In this document: in pieces, positions 1 to 5,467 of the stretch
Layout: each line of letters opens with the position of its first letter
Numbering within the stretch: the first letter of the stretch is position 1
From: Methylococcaceae bacterium NSM2-1
GTDB lineage: Bacteria > Pseudomonadota > Gammaproteobacteria > Methylococcales > Methylomonadaceae
DNA length: 6,269 nt
Assembly (NCBI GenBank): GCA_002256705.1
Contig: NQJI01000050.1
Coordinates: 8,177 to 14,445 of the forward strand
Reading direction: 5' to 3'
Program-made: the position numbers and the translations under genes
The notes under the pieces: model-generated
Database searches by the model: none
The model's input: the letters and a program-made list of their open reading frames with translations, nothing else
Told to the model about the DNA's origin: nothing

Positions 1-549
1 CAAAAAATGATTAGGGTTAAGCAGGGCGTCTTTATAGCTGTCTACAATGTAGCGCCCCGCCTCAATGTGGCCACCGCTGGGTGTGTGCATCCAGCCATTG
101 GCAATCATGATCCAGAATGCCGAAAGCGAAGAGCCAAATGCAACCATGGTTGTGGCAAACAAGTGCATTTTGGCCGGCACTCTGTCCCAACCAAACATCA
201 TTATCCCCAAAAACCCAGCCTCAAGCATCAATGCCATAGCGCCATCATAACCGAGGATATTACCGAAAAATTCGCCAGTGAGCCGGGAAAAGGGCGCCCA
301 GTTAGTACCGAACTCGAATTCAAGAGGAATACCGCTTACCACGCCCAAACCGAAGTTGAGCAAAAACAGCTTGCCCCAAAACCGGGCATGGATATAGTAA
401 TTCTTATCGCCCGTTTTCATCCACATAACTTCCACTGCCACCAAAAAAATTGACAGTCCTACCGTTAATAGAGGCCAAAGTATATGGAATATCGAGGTAA
501 TAGCAAATTGCAGCCTAGAAAGAAGCAATGAATCGTTCAGTAATTCCAT
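1..549 (-). CDS. cydA: Cytochrome bd-type quinol oxidase subunit I, N-terminal part (cut by window edge)
   Basis: Reading leftward from the ATG at 547-549 gives 183 codons without a stop, running off the window. Subunit I of bd oxidases is an inner-membrane protein that oxidises quinol and carries the hemes that reduce O2 to water. Visible hallmarks are SRLQFA (residues 11-16), FWGKLF (57-62), NFGLGVVSG (65-73), EFGTNW (79-84), FGWDR (119-123) and ANGWM. His22 aligns with E. coli CydA His19, a heme ligand. Glu110 aligns with E. coli Glu107. The position of E. coli Glu99 is Asp102 here, a conservative but notable change. The sequence mixes features of E. coli CydA and of CioA-type subunits (for example EAGFLG), so its exact oxidase subfamily is uncertain. 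The second heme histidine, the Q-loop and any cydB partner lie outside the window. A clear Shine-Dalgarno is absent. This start is chosen because the first helix, with the heme histidine, begins only 10 residues later. A plus-strand open frame over the same codons is a shadow. Confidence 0.93.
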   Translation of the reverse strand, partial: MELLNDSLLLSRLQFAITSIFHILWPLLTVGLSIFLVAVEVMWMKTGDKNYYIHARFWGKLFLLNFGLGVVSGIPLEFEFGTNWAPFSRLTGEFFGNILGYDGAMALMLEAGFLGIMMFGWDRVPAKMHLFATTMVAFGSSLSAFWIMIANGWMHTPSGGHIEAGRYIVDSYKDALLNPNHFL

Positions 550-561
550 AGTCTTAATTAA

Positions 562-590
562 ATTATTGAGGGCTAAATTTATTGATTCAA
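562..590 (-). promoter_or_regulatory. Candidate sigma70 promoter of the bd oxidase gene
   Basis: On the minus strand, TTGAAT (585-590) and AATAAT (562-567) are separated by 17 bases, a fair -35/-10 pair (4/6 and 5/6 matches). Transcription would start near 555, only about six bases before the ATG at 549, so the message would be nearly leaderless. That fits the absence of a ribosome binding site. An 11-base perfect palindrome, ATTGATTCAAT (581-591), covers the -35 and might be an operator. The rest of the 550-667 gap shows only a T-rich stretch on the minus strand after the upstream gene and no convincing terminator stem. Confidence 0.4.
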
Positions 591-667
591 TATATCAGAA
601 CATCAAAAAAAACAAAGAAAGTTGAGGTACTTCGCACTACTCTGAAAAATCATCAATAGCTGGTTTT

Positions 668-1537
668 CTAATGTTTTTTATCCAGTAGCCAGTACGTTAT
701 ACCCAAAGCGAACACAACCAATGCGCTTGAACTCACATAGGCCGGATCCAAATGATGATAATCAAAAACGATGACTTTTCGTGAAATAGCCATTAACGCA
801 GTGGCCACAACAAGTTTGACGGGAATCACATCACTCCGGATATACAAAGTGATATTCAGAAAAATTTCGATGGCGATTAAAACAGCTAAAAAAGCGCCAA
901 ACGTCTCCAACATTTCATTGATGGATAAATGAAAATAGGGCGGCTCCGACATTTTTTCGTACATTACAAAAACAACATCAAGGATGCCGAGCATAATCAC
1001 GATAACCATCAGAAAAGCCAATACCTTAACCCCTGAGCGAATGCTGAGGTGCAAAAAACGTATAAATGGATCTTCATGTTTCATGGGCAACTCTTCATGA
1101 GCTCCGGGAGACGCCGCTTTTATCAACTTGCTGCGCAAATGGCGCATTAAAGGACCAATCACGTTTTTATTGGAAGCCAGGCTTGCGGCATTTAATTCCC
1201 CTTCTACCAAATCTCCCAAGCCTTCTACTTCTGATAAAGCTGAGGTGTCCATATTTTCAAACCCCATGCTCCAATAAGGGAATTCCCGCTCAGTAATTTT
1301 TGTTGTTTCAATAACGGCAACATCTTTGTGCCGATTATCTTTTTCAATAATTTTAAAGAGGTCATTAACGGCTTTCTCTTCTCCTTCCAACACTTGAAAA
1401 AAAGTTCGATCAGAATATACGAGCATCCCTGTTATATCTTTTGCGGCATTATTATCTCTACATACTTTTAACAGTTCTAACAGCTCCTCTGGGGTCCAGT
1501 CTTTGAGTGCTGTACTTGCATAAGTTTTGCGAATCAT
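668..1537 (-). CDS. BLUF-PsiE blue-light sensor membrane protein, copy A
   Basis: A 289-residue protein with an N-terminal BLUF domain (about 1-95), which binds FAD and senses blue light. The residues of the flavin hydrogen-bond switch are present, numbered against cyanobacterial PixD: Tyr6, Asn29, Gln48, Trp89 and Met91. The ITG, FFQVLEGE and FPYWSMGF family motifs are also present. A variable charged linker (about 96-153) leads to HEDPFIRFLHL (154-164). A PsiE-type domain follows, with four predicted helices at about 172-193, 213-233, 238-258 and 268-285 and a conserved VIPVKLVVATALMAISRKV core. PsiE is a phosphate-starvation-associated membrane family of unknown biochemical function. The output is therefore probably exerted in the inner membrane; no enzymatic output domain such as EAL is present. 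The ATG is preceded by GGGAAG (1545-1550) at a seven-base spacing. The gene lies 118 bases upstream of the oxidase gene on the same strand, and copy B lies at 4382-5251. The BLUF call is very strong and the PsiE call strong. Confidence 0.93.
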   Translation of the reverse strand: MIRKTYASTALKDWTPEELLELLKVCRDNNAAKDITGMLVYSDRTFFQVLEGEEKAVNDLFKIIEKDNRHKDVAVIETTKITEREFPYWSMGFENMDTSALSEVEGLGDLVEGELNAASLASNKNVIGPLMRHLRSKLIKAASPGAHEELPMKHEDPFIRFLHLSIRSGVKVLAFLMVIVIMLGILDVVFVMYEKMSEPPYFHLSINEMLETFGAFLAVLIAIEIFLNITLYIRSDVIPVKLVVATALMAISRKVIVFDYHHLDPAYVSSSALVVFALGITYWLLDKKH

Positions 1538-1544
1538 TGCGATA

Positions 1545-1601
1545 CTTCCCGGTTTTATTATTATAGTTTTGATATTTTTTGTTCTGAGTTACAAACTTAT
1601 C
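1545..1601 (-). promoter_or_regulatory. Promoter and conserved upstream element of BLUF-PsiE copy A
   Basis: Read on the minus strand, the order is a conserved element (1574-1601), a -10 hexamer TATAAT (1560-1565) and a Shine-Dalgarno GGGAAG (1545-1550). No consensus -35 lies 17 bases above the -10; the hexamer there is CTCAGA, inside the conserved GTAACTCAG block. The same element recurs upstream of copy B, aligned without gaps and at the same 37-base distance from the start codon, with 24 of 28 positions identical. Poor -35 plus conserved block suggests an activator site or an alternative sigma factor, which I cannot identify. Confidence 0.55.
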
Positions 1602-1756
1602 ATGTAATTTTTTTTTTACACATAAGATTTTTTAATAATAATGCTGTAGCAATATAAGTAAGTTGATAATCAATCCAATAAAGAGTCCCTGTCATTAAAA
1701 ATTGAAAAAGCCTTCAAAACCGATACACTGAAAGATAAAAGAATTTTCACAGCATC
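1602..1756. other. Central part of the divergent intergenic region
   Basis: This AT-rich stretch between the copy A promoter and the rightward promoter holds no gene that I can support. It contains a T9 to T11-rich run (about 1608-1618) and an 11-base palindrome TTGATAATCAA (1663-1673). The palindrome has FNR-like half sites but the wrong spacing. No terminator or RNA gene is evident. Confidence 0.5.
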
Positions 1757-1780
1757 GACTGTTTTATAATCAAAGCAGTC
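1757..1780 (+). promoter_or_regulatory. Inverted repeat overlapping the -10 of the rightward cassette
   Basis: Two nine-base arms, GACTGTTTT (1757-1765) and AAAGCAGTC (1772-1780), are complementary at eight of nine positions around a six-base spacer. A perfect TATAAT (1765-1770) occupies the centre. No good -35 lies at 16-19 bases; a TTCACA (1746-1751) is only 13 bases away. This layout would suit an operator where a bound repressor blocks the -10, or a promoter needing an activator. Transcription would begin near 1777, giving a leader of about 38 bases to the ATG at 1815. Confidence 0.5.
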
Positions 1781-1814
1781 TTGTAAAACCCTTGCATCCT
1801 TATCACTAGACATT

Positions 1815-2750
1815 ATGAAAAAAATTCCTATCGGTATTAGCAGTTGTTTACTCGGTCAACAGGTACGTTTTGATGGTAGTCACAAACGTGATGCCTACAT
1901 TGTTGGCACGCTCAGCGAATATTTTGAATTTCACCCCTTCTGCCCGGAAGTGGCAATTGGTTTAGGTATACCCAGGCCAACCATTCATTTGGTAAAAATC
2001 GACAACGCTATACGCTGTATCGGCATTAAAGATCCTGCGCTGGATGTGACAGACCGTTTACGCGATTATGCAGAGCAACAAAAAGAGTGTCATGCCGAGT
2101 TATGCGGGTATATTTTAAAAAAGGATTCACCCAGTTGTGGTATGGAGCGGGTCAAGGTTTATGCGGGTAACCAGCCACATCGGAATGGTTTCGGTATTTA
2201 TGCACAAGAGATGATGCGTAATAACCCGTTGTTGCCGGTAGAAGAAGAAGGGCGTCTGGGCGATCCGGGATTGCGCGAGAATTTTATCCAGCGTGTTTAT
2301 GTGCTCTATCGTTGGAAACAGATGCTGGCGGAAGGCCTTTCTGCCCAAAGTCTTACACGTTTTCATGCCCGTCATAAACTGATCATTATGAGTCATGCCG
2401 ATTATCGTGAGATGGGGCAATTATTAGCGGGACTAACCAAAGATAATCTGTTGCGGGTTGCTGAACAATATATTTTGCAGCTCATGAACACGCTTAAGAC
2501 CGTTGTTAGCCGCAGCAACCACGTTAATGTGTTGCAACATATTCAGGGTTACTTGAAAAAAGAGTTAAGCACCGATGATAAGGCGGAAATGTGCGAAATT
2601 ATCGAGCGTTATCGGGCTGGTGAAATACCGTTGATTGTACCGTTGACCTTGCTTAAACATCATTTCCGTAAATCCCCAGATCCATATATAGAGGAGTCTT
2701 ATTATATGTCGCCGTATCCACAGGAATTGCAACTCATTAATCAGTTGTAA
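1815..2750 (+). CDS. rudS: TudS-DUF1722 fusion protein, probable tRNA 4-thiouridine desulfidase (RudS type)
   Basis: A 311-residue, full-length two-domain protein. Residues about 4-150 form a DUF523/TudS domain with three separated cysteines: Cys11 in ISSCLLG, Cys43 in FCPEV and Cys108 in SPSCGM. These are the expected ligands of a [4Fe-4S] cluster whose open iron takes the substrate sulfur; Glu45 of the CPE motif is the conserved acidic residue next to the second cysteine. Residues about 183-305 form a DUF1722 (YbgA) domain, with FHARHK, the NVLQHIQGYLKKEL block, the IPLIVPLTLLKHH block and the closing PYPQELQL. TudS enzymes desulfurate thiouracil. TudS-DUF1722 fusions called RudS are reported to convert 4-thiouridine in tRNA to uridine. 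The role here is assigned by architecture only. It is the first gene of the rightward cassette, 61 bases before the SDR gene. There is no clear Shine-Dalgarno, but the ATG sits at the expected family N-terminus. Relatives of DUF1722 are often adjacent to photolyase genes (E. coli ybgA-phr), but none is seen here. Confidence 0.88.
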   Translation: MKKIPIGISSCLLGQQVRFDGSHKRDAYIVGTLSEYFEFHPFCPEVAIGLGIPRPTIHLVKIDNAIRCIGIKDPALDVTDRLRDYAEQQKECHAELCGYILKKDSPSCGMERVKVYAGNQPHRNGFGIYAQEMMRNNPLLPVEEEGRLGDPGLRENFIQRVYVLYRWKQMLAEGLSAQSLTRFHARHKLIIMSHADYREMGQLLAGLTKDNLLRVAEQYILQLMNTLKTVVSRSNHVNVLQHIQGYLKKELSTDDKAEMCEIIERYRAGEIPLIVPLTLLKHHFRKSPDPYIEESYYMSPYPQELQLINQL

Positions 2751-2811
2751 ATAATATAGAAAATAGCTTTGTAGCAATTTTTCATTTTGTTAAATATCTT
2801 ACATTCAACTC

Positions 2812-3611
2812 ATGGCAAAAATTTTAATTATCGGCTGCGGCGCTATAGGCACGCAACTGGCGCATGTCCTTGCTGCAAATGGTCATCAGGTTACCGGACT
2901 AAAACGAAATCCACCGAAATCAGATACCGGAGAAATTGATTATTTCACTGCAGATATAACTTCACCTGCAGACCTTAAAGACTTACCCACAGATTTTGAT
3001 GCCCTGTATTTTATTGTTTCACCTGACGGGCGTAGTGAAGAAAGTTATCGCAATATTTATGAATCAGGATTGAATAATCTGCTCAATAAATTTTCGCTGG
3101 CGGGGTCTAAACCACACTGGATTTTTGTGTCTTCAACCAGTGTCTATGGACAATCGCAAGGTGACTGGGTAGATGAAGATTCCATTGCGCAACCGGAAAA
3201 TGCCACAAGCAAACTCATCAGGCAGGCGGAACAAAAACTGATAGAACTCGACAAGGGAAATATCGTCGTACGTTTTTCCGGCATTTATGGCCCAGGTCGT
3301 GAATACCTGTTAAGAATGGCTATGCAAGCACCCGCTATCCAGAAAAGTCCGCCATATTTCACTAACCGCATTCATCAGCAGGATTGTATTGGTGTGCTAG
3401 CGTTTTTACTGGAACGCCGCCTGATCCTGCCCCAATGTGGGAAGTCATGTCATGGCTGGCCGAACATCTAAAATGTCAACCACCGACGGTTAAGGTTACC
3501 GATAATCACTGTGTGATGAATAAACGTTGCAATAATCAACGATTAAAATCCTTGGGTTATAAATTCCATTATCCCAGTTTTAAAGACGGCTATCTTGAGT
3601 TGATCAAATGA
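2812..3611 (+). pseudogene. Atypical SDR (YeeZ-like NAD(P)-binding epimerase/dehydratase family), frame broken near 3410-3422
   Basis: Residues 1-202 (2812-3417) are a well-preserved extended SDR fold: nucleotide-binding GCGAIG (8-13), SSTSVYG (107-113), RFSGIYGPGR (154-163) and NRIHQQDCIGVLAFLL (185-200). The lysine of the classic YxxxK pair is absent, as usual for the atypical YeeZ-like branch. The first frame then becomes nonsense (ILPQCGKSC...) and stops at 3469-3471. The family C-terminus continues in the -1 frame from about 3423 to the stop at 3609-3611: DPAPMWEVMSWLAEHL, then a KRCNNQRL-type block and LGYKFHYPSF. The net loss is 1 modulo 3. The strand usually found just before the PAPMWEV segment also seems missing, so a deletion of roughly 30 bases fits better than one lost base. 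The intact part after the break argues for a recent event, a sequence error or frameshifted translation. Substrate is unknown. The restored frame overlaps the next gene by four bases. Confidence 0.8.
3608..3611 (+). other. ATGA stop-start overlap coupling SDR and membrane-protein genes
   Basis: The TGA of the restored SDR frame (3609-3611) overlaps the ATG of the next gene (3608-3610). This is the usual arrangement for translational coupling. If ribosomes stay in the first SDR frame they stop at 3471, about 137 bases earlier, so the frame break could lower translation of the downstream gene. Confidence 0.75.
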
Positions 3612-4369
3612 ATTATTTGCCATTTATCTTACTGGCGCTGTTAGCAGTATTTGGTATTAGCATTGAAATGGATCCCACTGCAAAGCCGTGGCAGCTTTTT
3701 ACTGGCTTGCATCTGGCCGGATTGGGAGCAATGGCTTGTATGTCTTTATGGGCGTTAAAAGACTTGCCCACAAAAAATAAACGCTATGGATTTGTCATTT
3801 TACAATTCCTTGCATTTCGCATTGCTTATTTTCCAATTGTGGTTTTTGCGGCAACCGTAGCCTGTTACTCTGAGTTGTTGTTGCAACACTTGCCCGTAGA
3901 CTTGCCTATAAAGATATTTCCGGCTTTTTTTATCAGTGCTGCTGTTATGTTTGCCTCAATCGGTGTTGTTTCATTTTGGGCGCTCAAGGGTAAAACAGTG
4001 CTTTATGGGCCGATGGTTGTTCTAGGAATACCGGCTCTGTTGATTTCATTTGCTGATATGCAAGACCTGACCATGTTACCTGACAATAATTGGGCCGATA
4101 TACAACCGTTGCCGTCTATCACTCATCCGCAGACAAACCCATACTCGTTAGCTTATGCTTCAAATCATAGTAGCGCCGGGCAAAAAATGATTGGTTTAGC
4201 AGGTAGGGTGCTTTATGAATTTATTCCAAAAGCACCGTGGTCTCAAGCGGTTCAGGGAACACTTGAGCAGGAATTCAGAAACAATCCCGAAGGAAATTCA
4301 CACGACCAGTTAAAGTATCACTACGCCGCTTTTCTGGCCGCTCACCAATCAATCAAATCAACTAATTAG
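3608..4369 (+). CDS. Unrecognised five-helix membrane protein with periplasmic C-terminal tail
   Basis: A 253-residue protein I cannot place in a named family. It shows five hydrophobic segments at about 3-19, 32-50, 62-86, 103-125 and 131-149. A roughly 100-residue soluble tail (150-253) follows, rich in Asn, Gln, Ser and aromatic residues. The positively charged loop KDLPTKNKRYG (51-61) and the short LKGK loop (126-129) point to the cytoplasm, which would place the tail in the periplasm. The tail contains no cysteine, no heme motif and no evident catalytic triad; a YEFIPKAPWSQAVQGTLEQEF stretch, split here as YEFIPKAPW and SQAVQGTLEQEF, may be a structured core. It is the last gene of the cassette and is translationally coupled to the SDR gene. 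Its stop lies only 12 bases from the end of the convergent BLUF-PsiE copy B, with no visible terminator between them, so the two transcripts probably overlap. Confidence 0.75.
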   Translation: MNYLPFILLALLAVFGISIEMDPTAKPWQLFTGLHLAGLGAMACMSLWALKDLPTKNKRYGFVILQFLAFRIAYFPIVVFAATVACYSELLLQHLPVDLPIKIFPAFFISAAVMFASIGVVSFWALKGKTVLYGPMVVLGIPALLISFADMQDLTMLPDNNWADIQPLPSITHPQTNPYSLAYASNHSSAGQKMIGLAGRVLYEFIPKAPWSQAVQGTLEQEFRNNPEGNSHDQLKYHYAAFLAAHQSIKSTN

Positions 4370-4381
4370 TGAAACCTTATT

Positions 4382-5251
4382 CTAATCATGCTTTTGAACG
4401 AGCATATAGGTAATGCCCAAAGCCACTACTACCAACGCAGAAGCACTCACATACTGAGGATCAAGATGTTTGTAATCAAAAACAATGACTTTTCGAGAAA
4501 TAGCCATTAGTGCTGTTGCAACTACCAATTTAACTGGAATCACGTCACTTCGGATGTATAAGGTAATGTTAATGAAAATTTCGATGGCTATTAATACTAC
4601 CAAAAATGCCCCGAAGGTTTCCAGCAAATCATTAGTCGTCATCATTAAATAAGGAGGATCGCTGATTTTTTCATAAATGGTAAAAAGTACATCCAATATA
4701 CTCAACAAAATGACTCCAACCATTAATAATGCCAAAATTTTTACCCCTCCACGAATAGTAAGGTGCAAAAAGCGTATAAAGGGATCTTCGTGTTCGGTCG
4801 GCAGTTCTTCATGACACTCCGCTGCAACCTGTCTTACCAGCTTACCGCGAAGGTGATTCAATAAAGGACCAATAATGTTTTTATGGGAGGCAAAACCAGA
4901 AGGCGTAAAATCGTGTTCAAAAAAGTCATTAAGACCCTCCATTTTACTTAATTCCTTGGCATCTATTTTATCAAACCCCATACTCCAGTAAGGAAAAGCC
5001 CGTTCGGTTATTTTTTCTTTTTGAAGCATGGTAACATCCTTGTGGCGCTTATCCTTTTCTATAATTGCGTAGACGCTGTTAACAGTTGCTTCATCACCCT
5101 CCAATACTTGAAAAAAAGTCCCGTTCGCATAAAGAAGAATACCCGTTATATTTTTAGCGCCGTTATTTGTACGGCATTCTTTTAATAGCCCTAACAGTTC
5201 CTCCGGGCTCCATTCCTTTAGTGCTGTGCTCGCGTAAGTCAGTCTGATCAT
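4382..5251 (-). CDS. BLUF-PsiE blue-light sensor membrane protein, copy B
   Basis: Paralogue of the protein at 668-1537, also 289 residues and alignable without gaps; about 197 of 289 positions are identical by hand count. The BLUF switch residues are all kept at the same numbers (Tyr6, Asn29, Gln48, Trp89, Met91), so both copies should be photoactive. The linker at 104-150 has diverged most (only one of ten positions matches at 111-120), and copy B has a cysteine in it where copy A has alanine (146). HEDPFIRFLHL (154-164) and the four-helix PsiE domain are strongly conserved, with residues 228-260 identical. The ATG follows GAGGAAA (5258-5264) at six bases. The gene is convergent with the membrane-protein gene and lies 216 bases downstream of the YahK-like gene on the same strand, but it has its own promoter. 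The two copies may form heteromers or divide labour by expression or partner. Confidence 0.93.
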   Translation of the reverse strand: MIRLTYASTALKEWSPEELLGLLKECRTNNGAKNITGILLYANGTFFQVLEGDEATVNSVYAIIEKDKRHKDVTMLQKEKITERAFPYWSMGFDKIDAKELSKMEGLNDFFEHDFTPSGFASHKNIIGPLLNHLRGKLVRQVAAECHEELPTEHEDPFIRFLHLTIRGGVKILALLMVGVILLSILDVLFTIYEKISDPPYLMMTTNDLLETFGAFLVVLIAIEIFINITLYIRSDVIPVKLVVATALMAISRKVIVFDYKHLDPQYVSASALVVVALGITYMLVQKHD

Positions 5252-5257
5252 TGCAGC

Positions 5258-5315
5258 TTTCCTCGTTGTTATTATTATGATTCAGCCATTTTTTGTGCTG
5301 AGTTACCAATTTACC
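5258..5315 (-). promoter_or_regulatory. Promoter and conserved upstream element of BLUF-PsiE copy B
   Basis: Read on the minus strand, the order is a conserved element (5288-5315, core GTAACTCAG followed by ACAAAAAAT after one variable base), a -10-like CATAAT (5274-5279) and a Shine-Dalgarno GAGGAAA (5258-5264). Spacing to the start codon is identical to copy A. As there, the hexamer at the -35 place (CTCAGC) is non-consensus. The bases between the element and the -10 differ between the copies, so the element stands out as selectively kept. Confidence 0.55.
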
Positions 5316-5467
5316 CTATAAATGATTCGCTGCAACAAAAAATCCGTTTAAAAAGGCAATGCGAAAGACTGCAATAATGAAGCTGTGATGCCGGAAAGCA
5401 ATGATCTGCCTGAACTCCTGCGCCATAAGGAACCAGGCCAAATCGTTGATCAAAGTGATGACGCTCT
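5316..5467. other. Intergenic stretch between copy B promoter and YahK-like gene
   Basis: I see no gene, repeat or clear terminator here. A 27-codon plus-strand frame (5388-5471) overlaps the end of the YahK-like gene but has no ribosome binding site and no recognisable product. Confidence 0.5.

Noticed and set aside
7..453. A 148-codon plus-strand open frame at the left edge
   Set aside because: It is the exact complement, codon for codon, of the bd oxidase gene, and its product is low-complexity with no family features.
600..640. Intrinsic terminator after BLUF-PsiE copy A
   Set aside because: The minus strand has a T-rich run, but I could not build a stable stem ahead of it.
1663..1673. 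TTGATAATCAA as an FNR site
   Set aside because: The half sites look right but are separated by one base instead of four.
2127..2420. A 97-codon minus-strand frame inside rudS
   Set aside because: It lies within the strongly recognised TudS-DUF1722 gene and its product resembles nothing.
4361..4370. Palindrome ACTAATTAGT at the convergent gene ends
   Set aside because: It is short, AT-only at its centre, without a loop or T tract, and overlaps the stop codon; it probably has no function.
668..5251. Composite transposon with the paralogues as flanking repeats
   Set aside because: The repeats are diverged coding genes under selection; there is no transposase, terminal inverted repeat or target duplication.
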